Shown in pieces: positions 46,326-56,242 of a stretch of 64,000 nucleotides of DNA; position 1 is the stretch's first letter, and every line of letters begins with the position of its first letter. A model generated the notes under the pieces. The model did not search any database. It saw only the letters and a program-made list of their open reading frames with translations, and had not been told where the DNA came from. The translations under genes and the position numbers were made by a program. The stretch is from Mayamaea pseudoterrestris (taxonomy: Eukaryota; Bacillariophyta; Bacillariophyceae; Sellaphorales; Sellaphoraceae), in the NCBI GenBank assembly GCA_027923505.1, contig BROI01000001.1, positions 1,024,501 to 1,088,500 of the forward strand, written 5' to 3'.

Positions 46326-47045
46326 GTGATCTCGACTGTCTTGTTGGATCGAGGTGATCTTGCTGATACAAGAGGTTGACTAGGATGCAATTGAGAGACG
46401 GCAAACGGCTGTGGCCTTGTGGGGTCTTGCATGGATCTTGTGAGCGCAAGATGTGTGGATCTGTCTCAAAAATCCACGAGCGAGCCCGTCACACGACTCA
46501 ATCATTCACATGCGAGAACTTTATTACCGATACGACAAATTTGAAATTTTAAGTTGCCGATTTCCAAATCAACGAGCAATAATGGACTGTGTGACTTCGT
46601 CTGTACGAGGAAACCCTTCAGGTTTGTGCTGCATTTTCATACAACCCATATGGATCTTTGAGAGCATGATTCAGTTCCAGTTGCAACATCCGTTTAGTTT
46701 GAAATTAGGACGTGGGCATGGGACGTTGCGGCACGGCCACACGACGGCGATGAGCGATGTGAACAAGACGACTCTACGTGGCTTCAACTACAAAATACCT
46801 CACCAAGCGTTAATATCAGCGATATTGAAGCTCCTTCATGTAGCTTGCTAGCTAAATTGGTAAACGCCCGGACTCCGTTTTGCCTTTGCAACGTGGGGTG
46901 GGCTCAATTTCGACTTTCGACCATGGCCTTCGCTGAAAATTGACAGAAGCGTCAGTTGCCCATCACGCCAGTCCAATGAAATCAGCGTGGCGCGATGAAC
47001 CATTACAAGCAATCGAGCACCATTGACCAACAATAATAAAGCAAG
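46326..47045. other. Intergenic divergent region
   Basis: About 720 bp between a minus- and a plus-strand gene. A 132-codon frame on plus (46453-46851) lacks domain features and is not called. The promoters of both neighbours should be here. Confidence 0.4.
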
Positions 47046-47858
47046 ATGAAAGATCTCAACGAAACCGACCGAATGGCAGCCGACGAAGCGGAAAAGCCTG
47101 CAAAACGATCCAAGACTGCAGGTATAGAAGAAGAGGGAATCAATCTTCCACTGCAAGTTCGCACTGTAGCGCTATGTGTCAATCGTTGCTTTCAAGAACC
47201 TGGGTTGACGAAGATCATCCAGGGATACTATGCGGGCGTGCTGATGGAAGATGCGTTCCAGAGAGTGAGAGCCGCGTGTCTATCTCTCGCCTTTGCAAAT
47301 GCGGTTGACAGTCGAGTTCTCTCCATTCACCAAGAACTTTTGAGTTATCTTCATTACTATGCGGAGAGTATCACGTTCAATTCAAGTTTGATGGATTGTT
47401 TATTGTGTCGGCAGTGGTGGTGGCTGCTGACTCAATCGACGGTGCGTCATGAGCTCATCATGACATTGATTGGCCCATTAGTTGAAGCAAGCAGGCGCTC
47501 GATGTTTGAGCTTGGGATAAAACTTGTCTTTGTCATTGAGGCGTACTTTGATCCTTTGGAGCACGGACGTCCACCTGGCGAAGCCATGACGCAATGGAAC
47601 CGGAGTTTTGTTGGACACCTCTGTTCCTTGAATGCTATAGACACTGTACTTGATGTTGCTGACAATATGCGAGCACATGTCGATGTTGCAGAGGAGGGAA
47701 GTAAGGCTCGTTCGGTTTTCGGCGTGTTGAACGTGATGTCTGCTGTTCGGCTGTCCTTGCGGCAGGATGACCCGTCCCATGAGTTACTCACTCGGCTCCA
47801 ATCTCGTCTGGAACGAGTGGAGATAGAGTTTGCTGATTTCCTACCGGCAAGGGACTGA
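47046..47858 (+). CDS. Hypothetical helical protein, single exon
   Basis: A 270-residue protein without introns. The first 35 residues are charged, with a possible nuclear signal (KPAKRSKTAG). The rest looks all-helical and well ordered: VRTVALCVNRCFQE, YYAGVLMEDAFQRVRAACLS, LMDCLLCRQWWWLLTQ, ELGIKLVFVIEAYFDPLEHG and a final amphipathic helix LLTRLQSRLERVEIEFADF. A Trp-rich segment (QWWWLL) is unusual. I cannot name the family. The reading frame is the only long one here and the composition supports a real gene. Confidence 0.65.
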   Translation: MKDLNETDRMAADEAEKPAKRSKTAGIEEEGINLPLQVRTVALCVNRCFQEPGLTKIIQGYYAGVLMEDAFQRVRAACLSLAFANAVDSRVLSIHQELLSYLHYYAESITFNSSLMDCLLCRQWWWLLTQSTVRHELIMTLIGPLVEASRRSMFELGIKLVFVIEAYFDPLEHGRPPGEAMTQWNRSFVGHLCSLNAIDTVLDVADNMRAHVDVAEEGSKARSVFGVLNVMSAVRLSLRQDDPSHELLTRLQSRLERVEIEFADFLPARD

Positions 47859-48111
47859 CGGACATGATGGCATGCCATCGTGGAGACAATGATGACTTAT
47901 TTAAAACTATGGTCATCGTTCTTGCGTCGTGCATAGTAACATTTATTAACGTCAATCTCAAGGCATACGGAGGATAGCTAACGATCATGCGACGTACGTA
48001 CCGCGCAAAACCTTTGCGACAGTTGCTGAAGACCAAGCAAACCGATGAACGAGGAAATGGCGCATCACCATGTTGTCACTTTTCGCTTGAGCATCTATTT
48101 TACATGGAGGC

Positions 48112-50486
48112 ATGAAGCGACCTAGACCATATGAAAATATAAGCACTAATACTCAACGAGCAAACAATAATTCATTGTCGCGTTGTAACGTTGCACTTGT
48201 CATTTGGTTCTGCAGCCTTGCTTCGATAGACGCATTCACCTCGCCGTCGACTCACGCATTTACAACCGCGTTTGATCGGCCATCTATCCATCAGTCGCGA
48301 CGTTTGTCAAGTACCGTCTCTGTAGAATCGTCACTTGAGTCGCTGACCGTCAAAGAGCTCCGAGAGCTAGTCAAGCAACGAACAGATTTCGAGCGGGGCG
48401 TCATGTCGCGTTTGAAGCGAAAGCAGGATCTCATTGACTACTTGAGCACTACGGAAACGAGTAACCATGACGAACCACAAGCAAAGATTGCTGACGAGAT
48501 GCAAGTTGAGATTGAAAATTTAGAAGAAATTGCCGTTGGATCTGCTGTAGTACCATTAATTGGAAATGAAGATGCTCCACGCAAAGTCGTTGAAGAGACA
48601 TCCAGTCAACAGGCGAAACGACTTCCCATCAAACATCTTCCATTGCCCGACTCTGCGTCAGTCAGTTCTACTGATACTATTTTGACTGCCAAGGATATCA
48701 TTCTACAGGATGTCTATCGACGATATCCGCCAGTCGGGGAGGAAGCTGAAGCAGCTGCCCTGCTGCATGCATCGATTGAAGCCATTGAATCTTGCAACAA
48801 TGAAACATCCTTTACCACTGACATTAGACAAAACTATCATCCCATGCTACAAGCTATTCGCAACGTCTCAGCCACGTCCGACATGGATCTTGTCTTTATT
48901 GGAACGGCAAGCTGTACTCCAGGAGTAACCCGAGGCGTGTCATGCACGGCACTTCGGCTCAATTGGAAGCGTAAAGCAAGTACGTTGGCCTTCCAAGACG
49001 GCAAGGTGCAAGCGCAATCAAAAGTCGATGCCTCTGGACAAGGTTTTCAGGGTGGGACTTGGTTGTTTGACGTCGGTGAATGTACTCAGGTAAGCCGATG
49101 AGTAGTATGCTAAATATCACTTCCATCGACGAAAAGAGGCTAATGATTAAACTAAAGATGCTGGCACCCGTCCGAGAGTGCTATTCTCATTGTGCTCGTT
49201 GCGGATTCTCTTCTTGCTTTTTTATATGAGGCCTTTTTCAAGACATGCCTTGTTACATGTTGATTACTATTATATTTAACATTGCCTCACCCGCGCCTCA
49301 CCTACTTTTATACCAGCTTCAAGTGCAACGAACCAGTTGCATTCGGCCGAGCAAGATTACCAAGATATTTTTAACGCATGCACACGGCGATCATTCTTTT
49401 GGGCTGCCTGGCTTACTATGCCTCATGGGCCAAGATCGCGACCGCGACTCCAACGGACCACCCATTGAAATTTACGGACCTGAAGGCTTGCGCATGTGGC
49501 TACGAGTCGCTATTCGATACAGTGTCAGCCGCATCGTTCCACCATATCGTGTCCATGAAGTTATGAATGTGCCCATGGCACCCGAGTGGGAATATTCGCA
49601 TCGCTCTCGGCGATTTTATCGTCGCGCATGGACAGGCAAGGAGGCGAGCATGCCATGGGTTCCAAAGGGATTGGCTGGCGAGGATGGAATTAATTGGATC
49701 TCCCAGGCAAATCGGCTTGACCTTGAACCTTCATCCATGTACGGCGAGATTGATGGAGGCCGAAACATTTATCCCATAAATGATCATCCTCGGTCAGTTG
49801 GCGGTGCGCCGGTTTGGGAGATTGAAGATGAAGGCGACGTCAAAGTTTTTGCGGCTCCCATGAGCCATGGAATTCCATGCTTGGGATACGCTGTCGAGGA
49901 GCTACCTCGAGCTGGTCGATTACGAAACGAGCTGGTGGCACCAATGGTGAAGCGTAATTTTGCGGCTCTGAAGGATGCTGGATTCAAGGTGCCAATGAAA
50001 GCCTTGGCTGTTATCAAGGATTTATCGATTGGCAGTTCCTTCACATTTCCCGATGGCACTGTGATTACACAAGAGGAAGCATTAGAGCCGCCTCGGCCGG
50101 GCCGCAAAGTTGTAGTTTGCGGCGACACGGCCGATGCTCGAGCCTTGCATAAACTTGCGCAGGGAGCAGACGTGGTTGTTCACGAAGCAACCAACAGCTA
50201 TCTGTCTGGTGTCGATAAAGATACAAATTTACGAGAAGTTACGCGTGACGCTGTGCTGCACGGCCATTCGACGCCTCATTTGGCTGGTGACTTTGCCCGC
50301 GCCGTTGAGGCTAAGCGATTGGTTCTAAACCATTTTTCGGCGCGCTATAAGGGCGACGTTTCGGCCGATTCGTTGTCCATAATGATGCGGATTGAACGTC
50401 AAGCAATCAAGACATCCAAGCTGGATGAAACACAAGTGGCAGCAGCTTGGGATCTCATGGTGGTGCCCATTCCTCGGCGGCGTTGA
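48112..50486 (+). CDS. RNase Z (tRNA 3' endonuclease), plastid-type, with SAP-like N-terminal domain
   Basis: Exons 48112-49089 and 49317-50486 (227 bp intron, phase 0), 715 residues. The N-terminus has a hydrophobic stretch (NVALVIWFCSLASIDAFTSPS, about 26-46) with Phe42 placed like a diatom plastid transit start. Residues 74-112 resemble a SAP helix-extension-helix (LESLTVKELRELVK...RKQDLIDYLS). The metallo-beta-lactamase core starts at MDLVFIGTASCTP; the splice joins LFDVGECTQ to LQVQR. The zinc motif is THAHGDHSFGLPG (His347, His349, Asp351, His352), with VCGDTADA and VVHEATN, then HSTPHLAGDFA and LVLNHFSARY downstream. The enzyme removes tRNA 3' trailers. A 100-residue insertion between the first two motifs contains Tyr/Arg-rich text. 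Confidence 0.88.
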
Positions 50487-50592
50487 GTGCCGCTTTACTG
50501 TCAAGTATTTATAGAAACATTTATAACATCTTCCTGTATAAAGTCAATAGCATTTTCATCATCTTATTATGCTTGTTATAATTTGACATGTA

Positions 50593-51687
50593 TTAAACAA
50601 TAATGAACGTTGCCGCCGTCGCAAGCATTGTCATGACAACCATCAACCATGCACATCCACTGACTGCAGCCGCTCCACTCAGCTCCTGAATGGTTCCATC
50701 GCCTGCACCCGTTGGCGATGCGGTTGGTTTTCCAGCTCCGCCCTCGCAAAAGGCACATTGCTCTCCCGAGTAGTCGCAACCCAAGCTGCAAGTGCCGTTG
50801 CAGTTGCCTCCGCAGTCGATCGTCACGCATGTTGCAAAGATGAATGGGTCTGGGACAGCAGTTTCATTAGTAGTGTTTGTCATAATTGTAGCATTCGCCT
50901 CATCCTGCAACCAACGACGCATCGCAACCGTCTCTAAAGCGGTTGGAGCCGTCGTTAGAAAGGGTGATATGACCGTGCCGGCTGGAGTAGGACCGGCAGT
51001 GGCCGCTGACACTGTCTCGTTGGTAAGCGCGCCATCAGTCGCTGCAGTTGGAGTTTGCGTCATGCTGCCAGTTGTTGGAGGTTGCGTCATGCTCGTTGAC
51101 GTTGGAGCCATGGTCATTGAAATGGATGGCGCCATTGTCGTTTCAGCCGTGGATGGCGGCATGGTTTGATCGGCCGTGCCAATGTCTCCTTCACTGCTCG
51201 GCGCCATGCTTGGGGCTTCCGATGGAAGGTACCTGCTGCAATCCAAACTCAGCGATGAGCTTCCAAAATCAATGGGGCAAACTGTACAAGGACAGTTCTT
51301 GGGAATCTTGCTTGTATTCGATGGCGTGATCAAGACGCTGCAGCTGCATCCATTCGCACGTCGGAAGTCAAACTGCGCCACGCCCAGCTCGCAAACAACT
51401 GTGGCATTCAAATCGACATAATCTTCCGGCGTTCCGACTCGCTGATGAATGAGACAAGCAAACTCCAAGCCGCCCTGGGTGTAACAGTCCGAGCTCGGGG
51501 CAATCAAGTCGGGCAAGGTGCCTCCCGATGTCTGAAGGGCCCGAGGTGACTGCTCGCGCAAGTAGGCGGACCGAAAGTCATGAAACTGGAGTGCCGCATG
51601 GGTTGCTCTTGGAGAATTCAATAAGAGGGCAAGAGCGATTAACAGTAGAGACATCCACGACGAGGTTGCCGCTGAAACGGTGAGCAT
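50593..51687 (-). CDS. Secreted Cys/Thr/Pro-rich protein with hydrophobic C-terminus (possible GPI anchor)
   Basis: A single exon of 364 residues. The signal peptide is MSLLLIALALLLNSPRATHA (Met12; Met1 adds polar residues). Residues 60-150 form a Cys-rich domain (CYTQGGLEFACLIHQRVG, then FRRANGCSCSVLI and NCPCTVCPIDFGS). A long Thr/Ser/Pro/Met stalk (STSMTQPPTTGSMTQTPTA) follows. A second Cys cluster is CVTIDCGGNCNGTCSLGCDY, then SGEQCAFCEGG. The last 22 residues are hydrophobic (WLMVVMTMLATAATFIIV) after small residues (SGAAAVSG), as in GPI-anchored proteins. It is likely a cell-surface protein. No enzyme motif is seen. It has the same Pro/Thr stalk style as the glycoproteins at 25.7-32.2 kb but no shared head domain. 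Confidence 0.75.
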   Translation of the reverse strand: MLTVSAATSSWMSLLLIALALLLNSPRATHAALQFHDFRSAYLREQSPRALQTSGGTLPDLIAPSSDCYTQGGLEFACLIHQRVGTPEDYVDLNATVVCELGVAQFDFRRANGCSCSVLITPSNTSKIPKNCPCTVCPIDFGSSSLSLDCSRYLPSEAPSMAPSSEGDIGTADQTMPPSTAETTMAPSISMTMAPTSTSMTQPPTTGSMTQTPTAATDGALTNETVSAATAGPTPAGTVISPFLTTAPTALETVAMRRWLQDEANATIMTNTTNETAVPDPFIFATCVTIDCGGNCNGTCSLGCDYSGEQCAFCEGGAGKPTASPTGAGDGTIQELSGAAAVSGCAWLMVVMTMLATAATFIIV

Positions 51688-51825
51688 GATGCAATGGTGG
51701 CTGACGAAAGTGAATGTGATTGGTGATGCTGGGCGAATGTGAAGGTGCGATGACAGAATGAGCAGTGAAAGCGAGGATCTACCAGCCGATAGACAAACGG
51801 ATTCTTCTTTCTTTTACTTGAGCAA

Positions 51826-51871
51826 TACAAGCTGGATTCGCGCGCGCGATACCTCACGTAGCCCTTACCAA
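51826..51871 (+). repeat. Left arm of the 46 bp inverted repeat
   Basis: Starts TACAAGCTGGATTCGCG and ends CCCTTACCAA. Exact reverse complement of 52856-52901. Confidence 0.95.
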
Positions 51872-52333
51872 CGTCGTTCCGGCACTGATTCGCCACCACA
51901 CAACTCAATCATGACGCACCAAGGGCAGACAGTCGATAACGGACTCTCGCCACGACAAGCTGATTGTGATCCCGCCGGAAACGCTATAACTACGTGAAGC
52001 AGCAATATAAACTATACAGGCTTACACAATACAATCATCCAGTGTATACGACGCTAAAATTAAGTCAATCGGAGCTTGTTTGAGTATGTGGGACCCGCTG
52101 CAATGTGAAGGATTCATTTGCGCGCTCCCTTGCCGGCGAAATGGAATTAAATGCCTCAGATAATGATCCAAGTAAGAAATCCAGCTATCAGCTCATTACT
52201 CATCATATAATTAAGACAGCGTTGACGCAAAACATGCTGAAAATTGTACCCTTTCAGGTCGTAAATGGAGGCAGCAACCAGAGAGACAATTTGATGAGCT
52301 CTTCTGAGGCAAGTAAACTCACCATCCAACGTC

Positions 52334-52409
52334 GTTAAGGCCACTATTACTCATCAATTGCATCCATGGCATGTGTATACTCGTTTCATCCAATAATAGT
52401 GGCCTTAAC
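52334..52409. repeat. Small foldback unit, copy 1
   Basis: A 76-base unit whose ends, GTTAAGGCCACTATTA and TAATAGTGGCCTTAAC, are perfect 16-base inverted repeats. Its centre shares ATCAATTGCATCCATGGCAT with copy 2 in slightly changed form. This is the shape of a very small MITE or a protein-binding palindrome pair. Confidence 0.85.
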
Positions 52410-52666
52410 GCCTCATACTTGTCTTCATCTTGCCAGTTTTGTGGCGGCGGCATGGAACGAGCCCTTGCCCAAAACGATGATTTTGACGCACTAGCCGATC
52501 CTTAGGCTGACGAATCGCTAGATATGACATCTCCGTGATCACGTTTGAGTATGGACAACTTTGCGCCGGTGTTGAAAGACCTCTTCGGTTTGATCGAACC
52601 AAATTTTGCCGAGCATGGTCGAGGCAACGTACCACTGCGAGGAGAATTACTCATGATCCCTATGTC

Positions 52667-52743
52667 GTTAAGACAACTATTATTCATCAATTTCATCCGT
52701 GGCATATTAACGCATGTTACGGTCCAATAATAGTGGCCTTAAC
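52667..52743. repeat. Small foldback unit, copy 2
   Basis: A 77-base relative of copy 1. The right end (TAATAGTGGCCTTAAC) is identical; the left end (GTTAAGACAACTATTA) has two changes. Both copies are preceded by GTC and followed by GC, so the flanks may belong to the unit or be part of a preferred target. Confidence 0.85.
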
Positions 52744-52855
52744 GCGTCAAACTGGTCTATAGTTGACTCAAGAGCAGCTCTCCGTCGAATTATCGTGTGA
52801 TTTAACACGGAGTACCGGTACGATGATAAGCGAAGCCCATTCAACCGGTGCGACT

Positions 52856-52901
52856 TTGGTAAGGGCTACGTGAGGTATCGCGCGCGCGAATCCAGCTTGT
52901 A
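52856..52901 (-). repeat. Right arm of the 46 bp inverted repeat
   Basis: Exact reverse complement of 51826-51871. Confidence 0.95.
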
Positions 52902-53395
52902 GTAGCAGATATTGTAGAGGTGCGAATTGTGGCAGCAGGTCGTCTTGGTCGCTCGGAACGTTGGGCCGCGAGTTATTGGATCGACCAAGAATGACCAAAT
53001 GACAGTTTACTCACGGGCGTCGTAGAATAGCGCATGAAAACCCCACAAATTGGGGTTGTAGACGCAAGTAAGTATAATCGAGAACCGGTCCGATTCTATT
53101 CTAAGCCGGAGCGACATTTCATTCTTTCGCCGTTTTGGTCATTTTTTGGCGAGGCAGTCGAGCGTCGCGCAGTCGATCGACCTTCATTCTCGCCCATACG
53201 AGCTGCAAGTATCGAGCTGCTACTTCCACACTCGATATACCTTGCATCAAGCAGCTCGTAGACACAGAGGTGAGATGATTTGACGCCTTATTGCCTTGTG
53301 TGACAGGACTTGCATGCTTGAATGGAAATGCTTGCTAGTGGCTTCTTTCGATTGTTACAGATTATTAATTGTGATAGTAAGCGTATATTAGAACT
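52902..53395. other. Intergenic region right of the inverted-repeat segment
   Basis: About 490 bp before the GT8 stop codon. Only short frames; no domain or splice evidence. It holds the 3' UTR of the GT8 gene. Confidence 0.4.
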
Positions 53396-54829
53396 TTACA
53401 GTAGTTTCTCGATCCGCTCGTTTGCCATTGCTCGACCATGCTTCTCCAAGTCTGATCGGGTAGCGTAGCCACCTAGCGGTGGCTGCTGCCAAACCTTCCA
53501 GTGCGCGAAATCAAGTTGCAGGTCAAGCTTGTCATTGACCCTCATCAAAGCATACCACCATATATGATAGGCGTCGGTGTTTCGAGTGGTGTGCGAAATA
53601 CCTTTAGGCGGCCGCTTGAGCCACTGTACAAAATATGAGGTGAGTGACATGACGTGAAAATCGCATACCACTCACTAAACGTCTGTTCACATACCGGCTT
53701 CTTGCTACCCACGAAATGCATAAAGTCGCACATGAATTTTCGGCAGGCAGTGGTCACATGTATTCGCGGTTTCGAGTAGTTTGCAAAGGGGTTTGAAAGG
53801 ATGCTCTGCAGGTACACTTCTCCCTTGTCATTGGCAGCCCAATTCTCAACCTTGTCTGGAAATACAATGGACACCGAGCGCTTGTAGTACTTTGTCCAGT
53901 AGTACAAAAGTCCTTGGTCACTAAACGCAAAATGAAACGTCCAATTGGTTCCTCGCACGCCAGGCCGTCGAGCGACCCACTCATCTGGCATCTGAATCGT
54001 GTGGCCCCATCCCCTCAGCTCATCAAACTGGTAGTTATTATCAATCGAGCTCTCCTCGCGTCTCCGAATCACCTTGAGCAAGGAATCGTAGTCGCCTGGT
54101 TTGAGCATGAAGAATCCGCCATTGGCAGGCTCGAGCGCACCCGCCACCACGACATTTTCCTTTAAAGTTCCATGTAGCGATAAATCAAACAAATAATCCA
54201 TGTTTCCCATGGGCATGACATCACCGTCCATGAGTAACACTCGTTTGTATTCGGTCAGTTGCAGTATTTTGAACTTGTTTATGACCTGGAGAGAAAAATC
54301 GCAAGTCTGTGAGTATGCGCAACCATTGATATCTTTCACTTGCTCGCAAGCGATCCTTCGTCGTCATTCAAGCTGTCATACTCACAGTATCGAAAAAGCT
54401 TTCCAGTGGAGAAGGAGGAATGTATCGTATCCTAACATTCATATCCGTAAGCGCTCGCGTATGTTTTGCTGCAAGGCTTGCGCTGGTCGAGTTGATGGAC
54501 ATTTGAAAGATTGCGACAATATTCTGCGTGGAACCTTCCTCTCGAAGAATGTGAGCAGCGACCAGTATATTGTAGATAAAGCCGTCGCATGAAGTATCAT
54601 CAACTTTGCATCCTCCAATGACGAATGCATATGCGCATTGACTAGTAGATGAAGCAGACGATGCTTGTTGAAAGCTTGACAAATCGTACGAGAGCCTTGT
54701 CCTTGTTCCATTGCTTGAAATAGCCGATAATTGTTGCAAATTTTGCCCAAATTCCCAAATGACTTTGGTCCATATGAAAATGGCCAATATAAATAATAGA
54801 GCCTTGGCCCGGCGAGAGACACTGGGCAT
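53396..54829 (-). CDS. GT8-family glycosyltransferase (glycogenin-like), Golgi type II membrane protein
   Basis: Three exons, 54386-54829, 53695-54285 and 53396-53623; introns are 100 and 71 bp, all phase 0; 420 residues. A single membrane anchor (ALLFILAIFIWTKVIW, residues 10-25) after a short basic tail gives type II topology. The catalytic domain begins at AYAFVIGGCKVDD. The metal-binding DxD motif is LLMDGDVMP (Asp168 and Asp170), followed by GNMDYLFD. Other GT8-like features are ANGGFFMLKPG and the acceptor-side HTTRNTDAYHIWWYAL near the C-terminus. Family members use UDP-sugars with retention; the acceptor here is unknown. It shares a 177 bp divergent promoter with the RagA gene. Confidence 0.87.
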
Positions 54830-55006
54830 GCTTAGAACCTCCTCATCCTTGCAACGAGCCGAATGTTGTGATGATGTTGTTGTTGTGACGGCATCTCATG
54901 GTGTCACGTCAGTACCGGTGCGATATTAGCCATATCTTGCAGCGCTTTTCTCCCTCCACACTCCACACACACAAAACGTACCAAGAGCATCAAACTCGAC
55001 GCAACC

Positions 55007-56130
55007 ATGGCGAAGAAGAAGGTCCTCCTTATGGGAAAGGCCCATTCGGGCAAGACGAGGTAAATGAATTGCTGCAGTGCTGCTCTATGAGAGAAAGTGG
55101 AGCTAATCTGCAGAGTTCTTCTACTCAGTAGCTCCTTTTGCTGGCTGCTGCTTGCTGCTACTTTTGTACCTCCTCCATTTTGTGTTAAAACTCTTTATTT
55201 ATTCTTATTCACTCTCTTGTCAATTCTTGTATTAGCATGCGATCCATTATATTCGCCAACTACTTGGCCCGCGACACTACGCGCCTTTCGCCAACACTCG
55301 AAGTGGAATATCACCACATTCGTTTCATGGGTGATTTGACGCTCAACCTTTGGGACTGCGGTGGGCAAGACGCCTTTTATGACTCCTACTTTGAACGTGA
55401 TCGCGAGTCCATCTTTCGAAGCGTCGAGCTGCTCATTTACGTCTTTGACATTGAGTCAGAGTCGCCGGAAAAGGATTTTGATCACTTTTGCGGAGTCTTG
55501 GAAGCTATCGAAGAAAACTCGCCTGATGCTCGCGTCTTTGTATTGGTTCATAAAATGGACTTGGTGGCCGAGGAGGATCGAACGGCCATTTTGGAGGATC
55601 GCAAGCGGTTGATTGCGGATAGCTGCCAGTCGTGCGGAGTCGAAAACTTTGTCATTTTCGGAACCAGCATTTGGGATGAAACGCTCTACAAGGCGTGGAG
55701 CGAGATTGTCACCAACCTCATTCCAAACATTGGCTTGCTGGAGAATCACTTGCAAAACTTTTGCAGAATCTGCGACGCGGACGAAGTTGTCTTGTTTGAG
55801 CGAGCGACTTTTCTCGTCATTAGTCACGCACAAGTCAAGCCGTCGGCGGATGACCCAACCCTGACGCAGCGGACGGAACATTTTGACGCGCATCGCTTTG
55901 AAAAGATTTCAAACATTGTCAAGCAGTTCAAGCTTTCCTGCGGCAAGGCGCAGTCCTCCTTTCAGGGTATGGAGGTGCGCAACTCGAGGTTTTGCGCCTT
56001 TATTGACGCATTCACGGCGCATACCTATATTATGGTGATTGTGAGCAACGCGCAGGTTCATACGGCAGCCACGGTGATGAACATTCAGAATGCGAGGAAC
56101 CATTTTGAAAAGTTTATTCCGCGTGTCTAG
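55007..56130 (+). CDS. RAGA: Rag GTPase, RagA/B (Gtr1) ortholog
   Basis: Exons 55007-55059 and 55236-56130; the 176 bp intron falls inside the codon after the P-loop Thr; 315 residues, the same length as animal RagA (313). The P-loop is [14 protein letters not shown], with Ala-His where animals have Ser-Gly. Switch and G3 regions are [16 protein letters not shown]. The specificity motif is [20 protein letters not shown] and [13 protein letters not shown] are characteristic of RagA rather than RagC. The C-terminal roadblock-type domain ends [11 protein letters not shown]. RagA pairs with a RagC/D partner on lysosome or vacuole membranes and passes amino-acid sufficiency to TORC1. Its partner is not in this window. 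Confidence 0.96.
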
Positions 56131-56242
56131 GTTTAGTATGGGGCCGGCAGGTGACGAGTTGAAGCATATATTGTAACATTGTCGGCGTATGTATTTAGTA
56201 GCGACTTTATCTTGTTCTATTCTACCAGTACATGGTACTTTC

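Larger units (their letters stand above)
51826..52901. mobile_element. Segment bounded by perfect 46 bp inverted repeats (candidate foldback or composite element)
   Basis: Arms at 51826-51871 and 52856-52901 are exactly complementary over 46 bases and continue about 11 bases inward with three mismatches. The arms contain the alternating GC run CGCGCGCG. Inside are two diverged copies of a small palindrome-ended unit (52334-52409, 52667-52743), an open frame of 77 codons (52105-52338) and one of 61 codons (52545-52730), neither with a recognised domain. No transposase or integrase is visible. The left arm lies about 140 bp upstream of a gene start and may overlap its promoter. It could instead be an inverted duplication without mobility. 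Confidence 0.5.

Noticed and set aside
46453-46851. A 132-codon plus-strand frame
   Set aside because: No signal, domain or composition support; lies in the promoter region of two divergent genes.
3655-56130. A nutrient-signalling cluster (GCN1, NRT2, FRE, RagA)
   Set aside because: Genes are far apart, on different strands, and mixed with unrelated ones; co-location in a eukaryotic chromosome is not evidence of common control.
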